Assembly: GCA_024236415.1 (NCBI GenBank)
Contig: JACKKN010000022.1
Span: forward strand, 1 to 52,541
Origin: Hyphomicrobiales bacterium
Lineage (GTDB): Bacteria > Pseudomonadota > Alphaproteobacteria > Rhodospirillales > JACKKN01
DNA: 52,541 nt
Direction of reading: 5' to 3'
A program made the position numbers and the translations under genes. Positions 32,804 through 41,628 of the stretch are shown piece after piece. The notes under the pieces were generated by a model. The model did no database searches, had not been told where the DNA came from, and was given only the letters and a program-made list of their open reading frames with translations. The first letter of the stretch is position 1. Each line of letters begins with the position of its first letter.

Positions 32804-34429
32804 TCAGGTGCTGACCACGCCGCTCTCGTCGGCCTTCATCTCGAAGGCGGCGGCCATCAGGGCCCGGGTGTAGGGGTCGCCGGGGTTGTCGAAGATGGTC
32901 TCGGCCGGGCCCTGCTCGACCACCCGGCCGGCGCGCATGACCAGCACCTCGTGGGCCAGGGCGCGGACCACCTTCAGGTCGTGGCTGATGAACAGGTAGG
33001 CCAGGTCGTGCTTCTTCTGCAGGTCGCGCAGCAGGTCGACGATCTGCGCCTGCACCGACACGTCCAGCGCCGAGGTCGGCTCGTCCAGCACGATGAAGCG
33101 CGGCTTCAGCACCAGGGCCCGGGCGATGGAGATGCGCTGCCGCTGGCCGCCCGAGAACTCGTGCGGGTAGCGGTCCATCATCGGCCGTTCCAGCCCGACC
33201 TCCTCCAGCACGTCGCCGATCAGCCGGCGCCGCTCGTCGTAGGAGCCGCCCAGGCCGTGCACGGCCAGCCCCTCGCCCACGATCTGGCCCACGGACAGGC
33301 GCGGGCTGAGGCTGCCGAAGGGGTCCTGGAACACGATCTGCATGTCCTTGCGCAGGGGCCGCAGGTCGCCGCCGTCCAGGCCCTCGATCTGCCGGCCCTG
33401 GAAGCGCACGGCGCCCTCGCACCGCTCCAGCCGCAGCAGCGCCCGGCCCAGGGTCGACTTGCCCGAGCCGCTCTCCCCGACCACGCCCAGGGTGTGCCCC
33501 TGCCGGACCGACAGCGAGATGCCGTCCACGGCCTTGACGTGGTCCACGGTGCGGCGGAACAGGCCCTTCTTGATGGGGAACCAGACCTTGACCCCGTCGC
33601 CGGCCATGACCTCGGGCGCGTCGGCCGGCGCCGGGTCGGGGCGGCCGCGCGGCTCGGTGCGCAGCAGGTGCTGGGTGTAGGGGTGCTGCGGGTCGTCGAA
33701 GATGCCGGCGACGGCGCCCTGCTCCTTGATCTCGCCGTCGTGCATGACGCAGACCCGGTCGGCCATGCGGCGCACGATGCCCAGGTCGTGGGTGATCAGC
33801 AGCAGGGACATGTGCAGCTTGGCCTGCAGGTCGTTCAGCAGTTTCAGGATCTGCGCCTGGATGGTCACGTCCAGCGCCGTGGTCGGCTCGTCGGCGATCA
33901 GCAGGTCGGGCTCGTTGGCGAGCGCCATGGCGATCATCACCCGCTGCTGCTGGCCGCCCGAAAACTCGTGAGGCAGGGCCCCCAGGCGTTCCTTGCCCTC
34001 GGGCAGGCCGACCAGGTCCAGCAGCTCGAGCACCCGTTCCCGCGCCTGGCGGCGCGACATCATCTTGTGCACCAGCAGCACCTCGCTGATCTGCTTCTCG
34101 ATGGAGTGCAGGGGGTTCAGCGATGTCAGCGGCTCCTGAAAGATCATGGCAATTCTGTCGCCGCGCAGGGCGCGCATCTCGGCCTCGGACGCGCCCATCA
34201 GCTCGCGCCCGGCGAAGCGGACCGAGCCCGCCGGGTGGTGGGCCAGGGGATAGGGCAGCAGGCGCATGACCGAGAGCGCCGTCACCGACTTGCCCGAGCC
34301 CGATTCGCCAACCAGGGCCACGGTCTCGCCCTGGTCGATGTGGAAGCTGACGCCGCGCACGGCCCGCACCTCCTTGGCGCCGGTGCCGAAGGAGACGTGC
34401 AGGTCCTCGATCTCGAGCAGGCGGGTCAT
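32804..34429 (-). CDS. yejF: Peptide ABC transporter, fused double ATPase (YejF-type)
   Basis: A 541-residue protein with two complete ATP-binding cassettes. First: Walker A GESGSGKSVTAL near residue 41, signature FSGGQQQRVMIAMAL, Walker B LLIADEPTTALD. Second: Walker A GESGSGKSTLG near residue 320, signature FSGGQRQRISIARAL, Walker B FIVLDEPTSALD. A fused pair of this length in a yejA-yejB-yejE-yejF operon is the YejF arrangement, known for uptake of microcin C and oligopeptides. It follows yejE by seven bases. Confidence 0.92.
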   Translation of the reverse strand: MTRLLEIEDLHVSFGTGAKEVRAVRGVSFHIDQGETVALVGESGSGKSVTALSVMRLLPYPLAHHPAGSVRFAGRELMGASEAEMRALRGDRIAMIFQEPLTSLNPLHSIEKQISEVLLVHKMMSRRQARERVLELLDLVGLPEGKERLGALPHEFSGGQQQRVMIAMALANEPDLLIADEPTTALDVTIQAQILKLLNDLQAKLHMSLLLITHDLGIVRRMADRVCVMHDGEIKEQGAVAGIFDDPQHPYTQHLLRTEPRGRPDPAPADAPEVMAGDGVKVWFPIKKGLFRRTVDHVKAVDGISLSVRQGHTLGVVGESGSGKSTLGRALLRLERCEGAVRFQGRQIEGLDGGDLRPLRKDMQIVFQDPFGSLSPRLSVGQIVGEGLAVHGLGGSYDERRRLIGDVLEEVGLERPMMDRYPHEFSGGQRQRISIARALVLKPRFIVLDEPTSALDVSVQAQIVDLLRDLQKKHDLAYLFISHDLKVVRALAHEVLVMRAGRVVEQGPAETIFDNPGDPYTRALMAAAFEMKADESGVVST

Positions 34430-34436
34430 GTGGCGG

Positions 34437-35492
34437 TCACCGGAACGTCTTGCGCGGGTCGAAGGCGTCGCGCACGGCCTCGCCGATGAAGATCAGCAGG
34501 CTCAGCATGGTGGCCAGCACGAAGAAGGCGGTCAGGGCCAGCCACGGCGCCTGCAGGTTGTCCTTGCCCTGGTTCAGCAGCTCGCCCAGCGACGGCGAGC
34601 CCGCTGGCAGGCCCAGGCCCAGGAAATCCAGCGCCGTGAGGCTGGTGATGCCGCCCGACAGGATGAAGGGCAGGAAGGTGATGGTGGCGACCATGGCGTT
34701 GGGCAGGATGTGCTTGAACATGATCACGGCGTTGGAAACCCCCAGGGCGCGGGCCGCGCGCACGTAGTCGAAGTTCCGCGCGCGCAGGAACTCGGCCCGC
34801 ACCACCCCGACCAGGGACATCCACGAGAACAGCAGCAGCACGCCCAGCAGGATCCAGAACCCGGGGATCAGCACGCTGGTCAGGATGATCAGCAGGTAGA
34901 GCTGCGGCATGCCGGCCCACATCTCGATCACGCGCTGGAAGATCAGGTCCACCTTGCCGCCGAAATAGCCCTGCACGGCGCCGGCGGCGACGCCCACGGC
35001 CGAGCTGACCACGGTCAGGATCAGCCCGAACAGGACCGAGATGCGGAAGCCGTAGATGGTGCGGGCGATGACGTCGCGGCCCTGGTCGTCGGTGCCCAGC
35101 CAGTTCAGCTCCGACGGCGGCGCCGGCGCCGGCACCTTGAGCTCGTAGTTCACGGTGTCGTAGCTGAACGGGATCAGCGGCCAGATTATCCAGCCCTTCT
35201 CCTCGATCATGTCCTTGACGTCGGGGTCGGCGTATTCGGTCGGGGTTTCCAGGAAGCCGCCGAAGGTGGTCTCGGGGTAGTCGATCACCATGGGGAAGTA
35301 GAAATGGCCGTCGAAGCGGACCAGGATCGGCCGGTCGTTGGCGATGCCCTCGGCGCCCAGGCTGGCCAGAAACAGGCCCAGGAAGATCCACAGCGACCAG
35401 TAGCCGCGCTTGTTGCGGCGGAAGTTCTGCCACCGCCGCCGGGTCAGCGGGGTGATGCGGATGCCCAGCAAGCGGGTCGCGCCGCCCTCCAT
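34437..35492 (-). CDS. yejE: Peptide ABC transporter permease YejE
   Basis: A 351-residue permease of the oligopeptide/dipeptide type. After an N-terminal basic segment and first helix it has a long periplasmic loop (residues about 45-130) and then the core with GTDDQGRDVIARTIYGFRIS and the coupling loop RAARALGVSNAVIMFKHILPNAM. Its ATG overlaps the yejB stop (ATGA), consistent with translational coupling. Confidence 0.92.
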   Translation of the reverse strand: MEGGATRLLGIRITPLTRRRWQNFRRNKRGYWSLWIFLGLFLASLGAEGIANDRPILVRFDGHFYFPMVIDYPETTFGGFLETPTEYADPDVKDMIEEKGWIIWPLIPFSYDTVNYELKVPAPAPPSELNWLGTDDQGRDVIARTIYGFRISVLFGLILTVVSSAVGVAAGAVQGYFGGKVDLIFQRVIEMWAGMPQLYLLIILTSVLIPGFWILLGVLLLFSWMSLVGVVRAEFLRARNFDYVRAARALGVSNAVIMFKHILPNAMVATITFLPFILSGGITSLTALDFLGLGLPAGSPSLGELLNQGKDNLQAPWLALTAFFVLATMLSLLIFIGEAVRDAFDPRKTFR

Positions 35493-36619
35493 CAGGCGCC
35501 CCGGGCCTCGAAGTCGATGCGCGGATCGACGAAGTGGTAGGTCAGGTCGCCGACCAGGTTCAGCACCAGGCCCAGCAGGGTGAACACGTAGAGCGTGGCG
35601 AACATGACCGGGTAGTCGCGGTTGATGGCCGCCTCGAAGCCCAGCAGGCCCAGGCCGTCGAGCGAGAAGATGATCTCCACGAACAGGGCGCCGGTAAACA
35701 GGATGCCGATGAAGGCGCCGGGGAAGCCGGCGATGACGATCAGCATGGCGTTGCGGAACACGTGGCCGTACAGCACGCGGCGCTCGGTCAGGCCCTTGGA
35801 CCGCGCGGTGATCACGTACTGCTTGTTGATCTCCTCCAGGAACGAGTTCTTGGTCAGCATGGTCAGCCCGGCGAAGCCGCCGATGATCATGCTGAGCAGC
35901 GGCAGGGTCATGTGCCAGGCGTAGTCCTTGACCTTGTCCCAGGTGCCCAGGTCGGCGAAGTTGTCGGACACCAGCCCGCGCAGGGGGAACCAGTCCAGGT
36001 ACCGGCCGCCGGCGAACACCACGATCAGCAGGATGGCGAACAGGAAGCTGGGGATGGCGTTGCCGACGATGACCACGCCGCTGGTCCAGACGTCGAACCG
36101 GGTGCCGTCGCGCACCGCCTTGGCGATGCCCAGCGGGATGGCGATCAGGTAGGTGATCAGGGTGGTCCACACGCCGAGCGAGATGGACACCGGCATCTTG
36201 TCGATCACCAGGTCGACCACGGCGCGGTCGCGGAAGAAGCTGTCGCCGAAGTCGAAGCGGATGAAGTTGCCCATCATCTCGAAGAAGCGCACGTGGGCCG
36301 GCTTGTCGAAGCCGAACTGCTTCTCGATGCGCTTGATGAATTCGGGGTCCAGGCCCTCGGCGCCGCGGTAGCGGCTGGCGGTCTCGGCGCCGGCGCCGAC
36401 GCCGACGCCCGGCCCCCGGGTGCCGCCGCCGCCGGCCGTCTCGGTGCCGCCGCCACCCTGGATGCGCGCCGTGGTGCCCACGTCCAGGCCCTGGATCTGG
36501 GCGATCACACGCTCCACCGGGCCGCCGGGCGCGAACTGGATGATCACGAAGTTGATGACCATGATCCCGAACAGGGTCGGGACGATCAGCAGCAGGCGGC
36601 GGAGGGCGTAGGCGAGCAT
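35492..36619 (-). CDS. yejB: Peptide ABC transporter permease YejB
   Basis: A 375-residue permease with about six membrane helices and the coupling loop TARSKGLTERRVLYGHVFRNAM. After the first helix it has a glycine-rich low-complexity insert at residues about 55-82 (GGGGTETAGGGGTRGPG and on), probably periplasmic; such inserts are common in alphaproteobacterial YejB. It ends in the conserved YHFVDPRIDFEARGA. Confidence 0.92.
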   Translation of the reverse strand: MLAYALRRLLLIVPTLFGIMVINFVIIQFAPGGPVERVIAQIQGLDVGTTARIQGGGGTETAGGGGTRGPGVGVGAGAETASRYRGAEGLDPEFIKRIEKQFGFDKPAHVRFFEMMGNFIRFDFGDSFFRDRAVVDLVIDKMPVSISLGVWTTLITYLIAIPLGIAKAVRDGTRFDVWTSGVVIVGNAIPSFLFAILLIVVFAGGRYLDWFPLRGLVSDNFADLGTWDKVKDYAWHMTLPLLSMIIGGFAGLTMLTKNSFLEEINKQYVITARSKGLTERRVLYGHVFRNAMLIVIAGFPGAFIGILFTGALFVEIIFSLDGLGLLGFEAAINRDYPVMFATLYVFTLLGLVLNLVGDLTYHFVDPRIDFEARGA

Positions 36620-36629
36620 GGGGTGACGG

Positions 36630-38477
36630 CTACTCCTTGGCGGGCTGCAGGCCCTTCTTTTCCCGCTCCATGCGTTCCTCGGCGTCGGGCAGCACCCACC
36701 ACGACCCGAACACGGTGCCCTGCAGAGGGGTTACCGCAGGGCGGCCGAACTTGTCCCAGAACACCAGGCGGTCATAGGTGATGTGCCAGTGGGGCACGGC
36801 GTAGTAGCCCCATTGCAGCACCCGGTCCAGGGCCCGGCAGCGGGCCACCAGGGAATCCCGGTCCGGCGCCGCGATCAGCTTTTCCACCAGCTCGTCGACG
36901 ACCGGGTCCTGGATGCCGGCGAAGTTGCGGCCGCCGCGCCGCTTGGCCGACTCCGAGCCCCAGAAGTCGCGCTGCTCGTTGCCGGGCGAGAAGGACTGGC
37001 CGAAGTTGTTGGTGATGACGTCGTAGTCGAAGGCGCGTCGGCGCTCGATGTACTGCGACGAATCGACCGTGCGCACGGTCACGTCGACCCCCAGGCGCTG
37101 CAGGTTCTTGGCATAGGGCAGCGAAATGCGCTCGAACGCCGGCATCACCAGCAGGATCTCGAAGGCCAGGGGCTCGCCGGTCTTGGCGTTGACCCGCTTC
37201 TTGTCCTTGATCACCCAGCCGGCCTCCTTCAGCAGGCGGTCGGCGACGCGCAGGTTGTCGCGGATGCGGCCGTCACCCTCGGTCTTCGGCGGGTTGTATT
37301 CCTGGGTGAAGACCTCGTCGGGGATCCTGCCGCGGTAGGGTTCCAGCAGCTTCAGCTCCTCCGGTCCCGGCAGGCCGGTGGCGGCCATGTCCGAGTTGTC
37401 GAAATAGCTGCGCGTGCGCGTGTACTGGCCATAGAACAGGTTGCGGTTGGACCATTCGAAGTCGAAGGCGTAGCCCAGGGCGGCGCGCACCCGGCGGTCC
37501 TGGAACATGGGCCGGCGCAGGTTGAAGAAGAAGCCCTGCATGCCCTGGGGCCGGTTGTGGTGGGCCTCCAGCTTGACCAGCAGCCCCTTGTCCACGGCCG
37601 GGATGTTGTAGGCGGTGGCCCAGTTCTTGGACGAGTTCTCGGACCGGAAGTCGTAGGCCCCGGCCTTCAGCGCCTCCACCATGACGATCTCGTTGCGGTA
37701 CATGTCATAGCGGATGCGCTCGAAATTGTTGGTGCCGACGTTGACCGGCAGGTCCCTGCCCCAGTAGTCGGGGTCGCGCACATAGGTGATCCAGCGCCCG
37801 GGCTCGAACTCCTCGACCCGGTACGGGCCGCTGCCCAGCGGCGGTTCCAGCGACGTCTTGGCGAAGTCGCGCCCCTCCCAGTAGTGCCTGGGCAGGACCG
37901 TCAGCTCGCCCATGATCAGGGGCAGCTCGCGGTTGTCGCCGGGCTTGAAGGTGAACTTGACCGTGCGCGCGTCCTCGGCCTCGGCCTTCTCGACGCTGCC
38001 GTAATAGAAGCGGTAGAAGGGCTGCCCCTGCTCGACCAGGGTGTTGAAGGTCCACACCACGTCGTCGGCGGTGATGGGCTTGCCGTCGTGCCAGCGGGCC
38101 TCGGGTCGCAGGCGGAAGCGCACCCAGGAGCGGTCGGGCGGCGTCTCCACGCTCTCGGCCAGCAGGCCGTACTCGCTGAACGGCTCGTCGGCGGCGTGGG
38201 CCATCAGGGAATCGTAGATGCCGCCGATGCCCGGCGCCGCGTTGCCCTTGGCGATGAAGCCGTTGAAGCTGTCGAAGGTGCCCTGGTCGGCCAGGCGCAC
38301 GGTGCCGCCCTTGGGGGCGTCCGGGTTGACGTAGTCGAAGTGCGTGAACCCGGGCCCGTACTTGAGCTTGCCGTGCATGGCGATGCCGTGGGCGGGCTCG
38401 GCCCGCGCGCCGGCGGCGTGGAACAGCATCAGGGCGGCCAGGAGGGCCAGGGTCCGGGCGGCGATCGCGCGTGTCAA
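36630..38477 (-). CDS. yejA: Peptide ABC transporter substrate-binding protein YejA
   Basis: A 615-residue periplasmic binding protein (family 5). A signal peptide (AARTLALLAALMLFHAAG, cleavage at ARA-EP) is followed by HGIAMHGKLKYGPGFTHFDYVNPDAPKGG, the hallmark of YejA. The TTG at 38477 is chosen since GGGAG is placed about nine bases upstream and it yields a normal signal peptide; no ATG is well placed. The ligand is probably an oligopeptide or peptide-nucleotide. It leads the yejABEF operon. Confidence 0.9.
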   Translation of the reverse strand: MTRAIAARTLALLAALMLFHAAGARAEPAHGIAMHGKLKYGPGFTHFDYVNPDAPKGGTVRLADQGTFDSFNGFIAKGNAAPGIGGIYDSLMAHAADEPFSEYGLLAESVETPPDRSWVRFRLRPEARWHDGKPITADDVVWTFNTLVEQGQPFYRFYYGSVEKAEAEDARTVKFTFKPGDNRELPLIMGELTVLPRHYWEGRDFAKTSLEPPLGSGPYRVEEFEPGRWITYVRDPDYWGRDLPVNVGTNNFERIRYDMYRNEIVMVEALKAGAYDFRSENSSKNWATAYNIPAVDKGLLVKLEAHHNRPQGMQGFFFNLRRPMFQDRRVRAALGYAFDFEWSNRNLFYGQYTRTRSYFDNSDMAATGLPGPEELKLLEPYRGRIPDEVFTQEYNPPKTEGDGRIRDNLRVADRLLKEAGWVIKDKKRVNAKTGEPLAFEILLVMPAFERISLPYAKNLQRLGVDVTVRTVDSSQYIERRRAFDYDVITNNFGQSFSPGNEQRDFWGSESAKRRGGRNFAGIQDPVVDELVEKLIAAPDRDSLVARCRALDRVLQWGYYAVPHWHITYDRLVFWDKFGRPAVTPLQGTVFGSWWVLPDAEERMEREKKGLQPAKE

Positions 38478-38595
38478 AGCCAGTCTCCCGCAAGGCGTTG
38501 CCGAACCGGGATATTGGACGCTCGCCCCCGGTGGATCAAGGGCGGGATCGTGGCGGGCCCGGGGCAACATTGGGGCGGCCCCGGGGTGGGTCCGC

Positions 38596-39348
38596 CTAGG
38601 GGGCGGAAAGGTGGCGCGCGAACAGCTCGGCCATCACCTGCCAGTGCCGGGCGTCGGCCTCGGGCGCGTAGCAGTAGCGCTTGGGGAAGCAGAACCCGTG
38701 CTCGCACCCGGCGAAGATCTCCATGGCGTAGGGCGCGCCGACGGCGTCCAGGTGCGCGCGCAGGCGGTCGTTCATGGCCATTTCCACATAGGCGTCGTTC
38801 TCGGCCACGCCGAAGTACATCTCGCCGGTGACCCGGTCGGCCAGCAGGTGCGGCGAGTCCGGCTGGTCGGTGTGCAGCGCGCCGCCGTACATGGACACCA
38901 TGGCGCGGATGCGGTCGGGGAAATGGCCGATGGCGTTCAGGGCCAGGCGCCCGCCCATGCAGTAGCCGACCGTGCCCACCGGGCCCGGGGCCGCCTCGGC
39001 CATGGTGTCCAGGTGGGTCAGCATGGCGCCGGTGTCGCGGGCGGCGCGGGCGTTGGTGCAGTCGGCGTGCAGCGCCATCATGTAGTCGCGCACCGGCGCA
39101 TAGTCGTCGTCGAACAGGCGGTTGGCGTCGATGTCCACCACCCGGGCCAGGGGGTAGAACATGTTGGGCAGCAGCACCAGGTAGCCCATCCCCGCCAGCC
39201 GCCGCGCCATGTCGCACAGCTCGTCGCGGATGCCCGACGCCGGCATGAACATCAGCACCGGCGCGAACGGCCCGTTCCCCTCGGGGTGGGCGACGAAGGT
39301 GTTCATGGCGCCGTCCGGCGTCGTGATGTCGATTTCGTAGTCGGTCAT
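38596..39348 (-). CDS. Dienelactone hydrolase family protein
   Basis: A 250-residue alpha/beta hydrolase. The nucleophile is Cys130 in VGYCMGGRLAL, and the late histidine is in AGCEHGFCFPKRYCY, matching the dienelactone hydrolase group in which cysteine replaces serine. Substrates may be lactones or esters. It lies between the yej operon and the M20 peptidase, all on the minus strand, but is not overlapped with either. Confidence 0.85.
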   Translation of the reverse strand: MTDYEIDITTPDGAMNTFVAHPEGNGPFAPVLMFMPASGIRDELCDMARRLAGMGYLVLLPNMFYPLARVVDIDANRLFDDDYAPVRDYMMALHADCTNARAARDTGAMLTHLDTMAEAAPGPVGTVGYCMGGRLALNAIGHFPDRIRAMVSMYGGALHTDQPDSPHLLADRVTGEMYFGVAENDAYVEMAMNDRLRAHLDAVGAPYAMEIFAGCEHGFCFPKRYCYAPEADARHWQVMAELFARHLSAP

Positions 39349-39364
39349 GGGTGTCTCCCGCCCG

Positions 39365-40582
39365 TCAGGCCACTTCGCAGATTTCCAGGATCGCCAACAG
39401 ATAGATTCGGATCATGTTCAGGTAGTCGGCCACGTCCACCCGCTCGTCCGGCATGGTGTTGTAGCGCCCGCCGGGGCCGCAGACGATGCCCTCCATGCCG
39501 GCCCGGTGCAGCAGGTGGGCGGCATCGGTGCCATAGAAGCAGTAGGGCTTGACCGGCCCCAGGGGCAGGTCGGCGCCGGTCACCCGGCGGTGCGCCCGGG
39601 CCACCGCCTGCACCACCGGCGCCTGGTGCGGGACCTCGAACGGCAGCATGCGCGGGTGGGTGCCGTCGGCCTCCTTGCTCAGCTCCGTGCGCAGGCCGGG
39701 GAAGCGCGCCTCCAGGCGGTCGAGCTGGCGCCGCAGGTCGGCCATGACGCTGTCCTCGCTCTGGCTCGGCGCGTACCGCGCGGTGCCCACCAGGCGCGCG
39801 TAGTCGGCCAGTTGCGGCGGGCGCCAGTCGTGGAAATCCTTGGTCAGCGAGCCGCGCAGGACGCCGACCTGGCTGCGGTTGACGGCGGCGTGGTCGGCGG
39901 TGGCGGCCCCGGTGAACACCATCTCGTCCAGCACCGGCACCAGCTCGCAGGCGGCGCGCAGGGCGTCGACCCCCTCCTCGCGCTTGGACACGTGGCGGGT
40001 GATGCCGTGCAGCTCGACCACATAGTTGAAGGCGCCGGCGTGCAGGGTCAGGCCGTTCAGGTCGGTGGGCTCCATGTTGATGAAGCAGTCGGCGCGCACC
40101 CCCTGCTCGATGGCCTTGACGGTGCCGACCCCGCCCTGCAGCTCGCCGACCACGTATTCCAGGATCACGTCGCCCTTCAGGCGCAGGCCGGCGTCGACGA
40201 TCGTCTTCAGGGCCATGAAGGCGGCGGCGTCGCCCGATTTCATGTTCGAGACGCCGATGCCCCAGATGAAGTCGTCGTCATAGAGGCCGCCCCAGGGGTC
40301 GACGGTCCAGTCGTCGGTGGCCGGGTTGGTGTCCAGGTGGCCGTTGAACATCAGGCTGCGGCCGCCGCCCTGGCCGCGCAGGGTGCCGATGGCGTTGAAC
40401 CGGTCGCCCTCGACCGGCATCAGCTCCGATTCCAGGCCCAGGGCGCCCATGGCCGCGGCCATGTGCCGGGCCAGGTCGGCCTCGCCCGGGGTGGCGCTGT
40501 AGCTCTTGAAGCGCAGCATGGCGGCCAGGAATTCAAGGGCCGCGGTGCGGTCGATCCGGCGCAGGACAGCGTCGACATCCAT
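39365..40582 (-). CDS. M20 family peptidase/deacylase with altered metal site
   Basis: A 405-residue protein of the ArgE/DapE/carboxypeptidase G2 superfamily. His82 and Asp84 (GHLDTN), catalytic Glu147 and Glu171 (MEPT), and the late His in YGTDAAHLL align with normal ligands. However the usually invariant bridging Asp (in GxGxxDMKGG) is Asn113 (WGIGVSNMKSG), and the second Glu of the EE pair is Leu148 (GELQGG). It may bind one metal only or have lost activity. The ATG at 40582 has GGGGAGGA upstream. It is divergent from the IclR regulator and sits next to two tandem palindromes. Confidence 0.82.
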   Translation of the reverse strand: MDVDAVLRRIDRTAALEFLAAMLRFKSYSATPGEADLARHMAAAMGALGLESELMPVEGDRFNAIGTLRGQGGGRSLMFNGHLDTNPATDDWTVDPWGGLYDDDFIWGIGVSNMKSGDAAAFMALKTIVDAGLRLKGDVILEYVVGELQGGVGTVKAIEQGVRADCFINMEPTDLNGLTLHAGAFNYVVELHGITRHVSKREEGVDALRAACELVPVLDEMVFTGAATADHAAVNRSQVGVLRGSLTKDFHDWRPPQLADYARLVGTARYAPSQSEDSVMADLRRQLDRLEARFPGLRTELSKEADGTHPRMLPFEVPHQAPVVQAVARAHRRVTGADLPLGPVKPYCFYGTDAAHLLHRAGMEGIVCGPGGRYNTMPDERVDVADYLNMIRIYLLAILEICEVA

Positions 40583-40592
40583 GGCGTTCCTC

Positions 40593-40632
40593 CCCGATCC
40601 CCAACCATTGGGCCCGATCCCCAACCATTGGG
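40593..40632. repeat. Two tandem 20-base copies, each with a palindrome (candidate operator)
   Basis: The 20 bases CCCGATCCCCAACCATTGGG occur twice in direct tandem (40593-40612 and 40613-40632). Each copy contains CCCAA-CCA-TTGGG, a five-base inverted repeat with three-base spacer. They lie just upstream of the M20 gene and between it and the divergent IclR gene, so they could be binding sites for the IclR protein. Confidence 0.7.
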
Positions 40633-40661
40633 ACTTTCACGTGGCGACGATCTTAGCGCCA

Positions 40662-40689
40662 TTGACTCAACTTGTCGCTAATGTATCAT
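40662..40689 (+). promoter_or_regulatory. Candidate promoter of the IclR regulator
   Basis: TTGACT at 40662-40667 and TATCAT at 40684-40689 are spaced by 16 bases and form a good sigma-70-like promoter, about 30 bases before the regulator ATG at 40721. The surrounding 40640-40720 region is markedly AT-rich compared with the genome average. Confidence 0.55.
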
Positions 40690-40720
40690 ATATAAAGCCT
40701 TGTCCCGTATAGTGGAACAA

Positions 40721-41542
40721 ATGAGCTCCCTGACCACGGCCATCGACATCCTCCACTGCTTCTCGCCGGAGACGCCGGAGCTGCGGGTTTCCGACGTGGC
40801 GCGCCGGGTCGCGATCCCGAAAAGCACCGTTTCCCGCCTGTTGAAGGAGATGCTCCACCACGGCCTGGTCGAGCAGGATTCGCGCAGCCGGCGCTATCGC
40901 CCGGGGCCGCTGGCGTTCCGGCTGGGGACCCTGTATCAGGCGCACCTGCAGATCCTGGACCTGGTGGACGCGGCGGTGGAGGACCTGGTCGAGGAGTTCG
41001 GCCTGACCGGCTACGTCGGCATCCTCGACGAGTCGGAAGTGGTCATCCTGCGGGTCCGCCAGGGCACCTATCCGGTGCGGTTCGTGCTGGAGGCCGGGTT
41101 CCGCGGCCCCGCCTTCGCCACCGCCATCGGCAAGGCGCTGCTGGCCCGCCTCGACGACGGGACCCTGAACCGGATCCTGCCGCCGGTGCTGGTCCACGGC
41201 ACCACCAAGCTGTCGCTGCCGCGCCAGGAGCTGCTGGACGAGCTGGACGAGACCCGGCACCAGGGCTGGACCGAGTCGGTCGAGCGGATCGTATTCGGCT
41301 TCGGCGCCGTCGGCGCCGCCGTGGGGACGGCGGACGGCCGCCAGTCCCTGGCATTCTGTCTTTCCTATCCGACCAACGCCCATTTCGAGGAGCAGCGGGA
41401 CGTCATGGTCGACCGCATTTTGCAGTGCGCCCGGGCCATCGGGCAGAAATGCGGCGACCCGTTCTGGATGCGCGGGCGGTCGGGCGGTAAACGCACCATC
41501 ACCAAGGCGGACGGAGTCAGAGAGGGATTGATCGCCGTGTAG
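40721..41542 (+). CDS. IclR family transcriptional regulator
   Basis: A 273-residue regulator. N-terminal winged helix: VSDVARRVAIPKSTVSRLLKEMLHHGL (about residues 29-55); C-terminal ligand domain with GYVGILDESEVVILRVRQG and GPAFATAIGKALLA. IclR proteins usually sense a small organic acid or catabolite and control the adjacent pathway. The ATG at 40721 has GGA five bases upstream and suits the family start; the frame reaches a TTG at 40700. It probably controls the operon downstream and perhaps the divergent M20 gene. Confidence 0.88.
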   Translation: MSSLTTAIDILHCFSPETPELRVSDVARRVAIPKSTVSRLLKEMLHHGLVEQDSRSRRYRPGPLAFRLGTLYQAHLQILDLVDAAVEDLVEEFGLTGYVGILDESEVVILRVRQGTYPVRFVLEAGFRGPAFATAIGKALLARLDDGTLNRILPPVLVHGTTKLSLPRQELLDELDETRHQGWTESVERIVFGFGAVGAAVGTADGRQSLAFCLSYPTNAHFEEQRDVMVDRILQCARAIGQKCGDPFWMRGRSGGKRTITKADGVREGLIAV

Positions 41543-41628
41543 CCGACGATCGACTCCGCCCGGGGGTGGACAACAAGAAACCAGCGCGAAAGACGCGAAA
41601 CGAAGGATTTGACTAGGGAGTCGCACCA

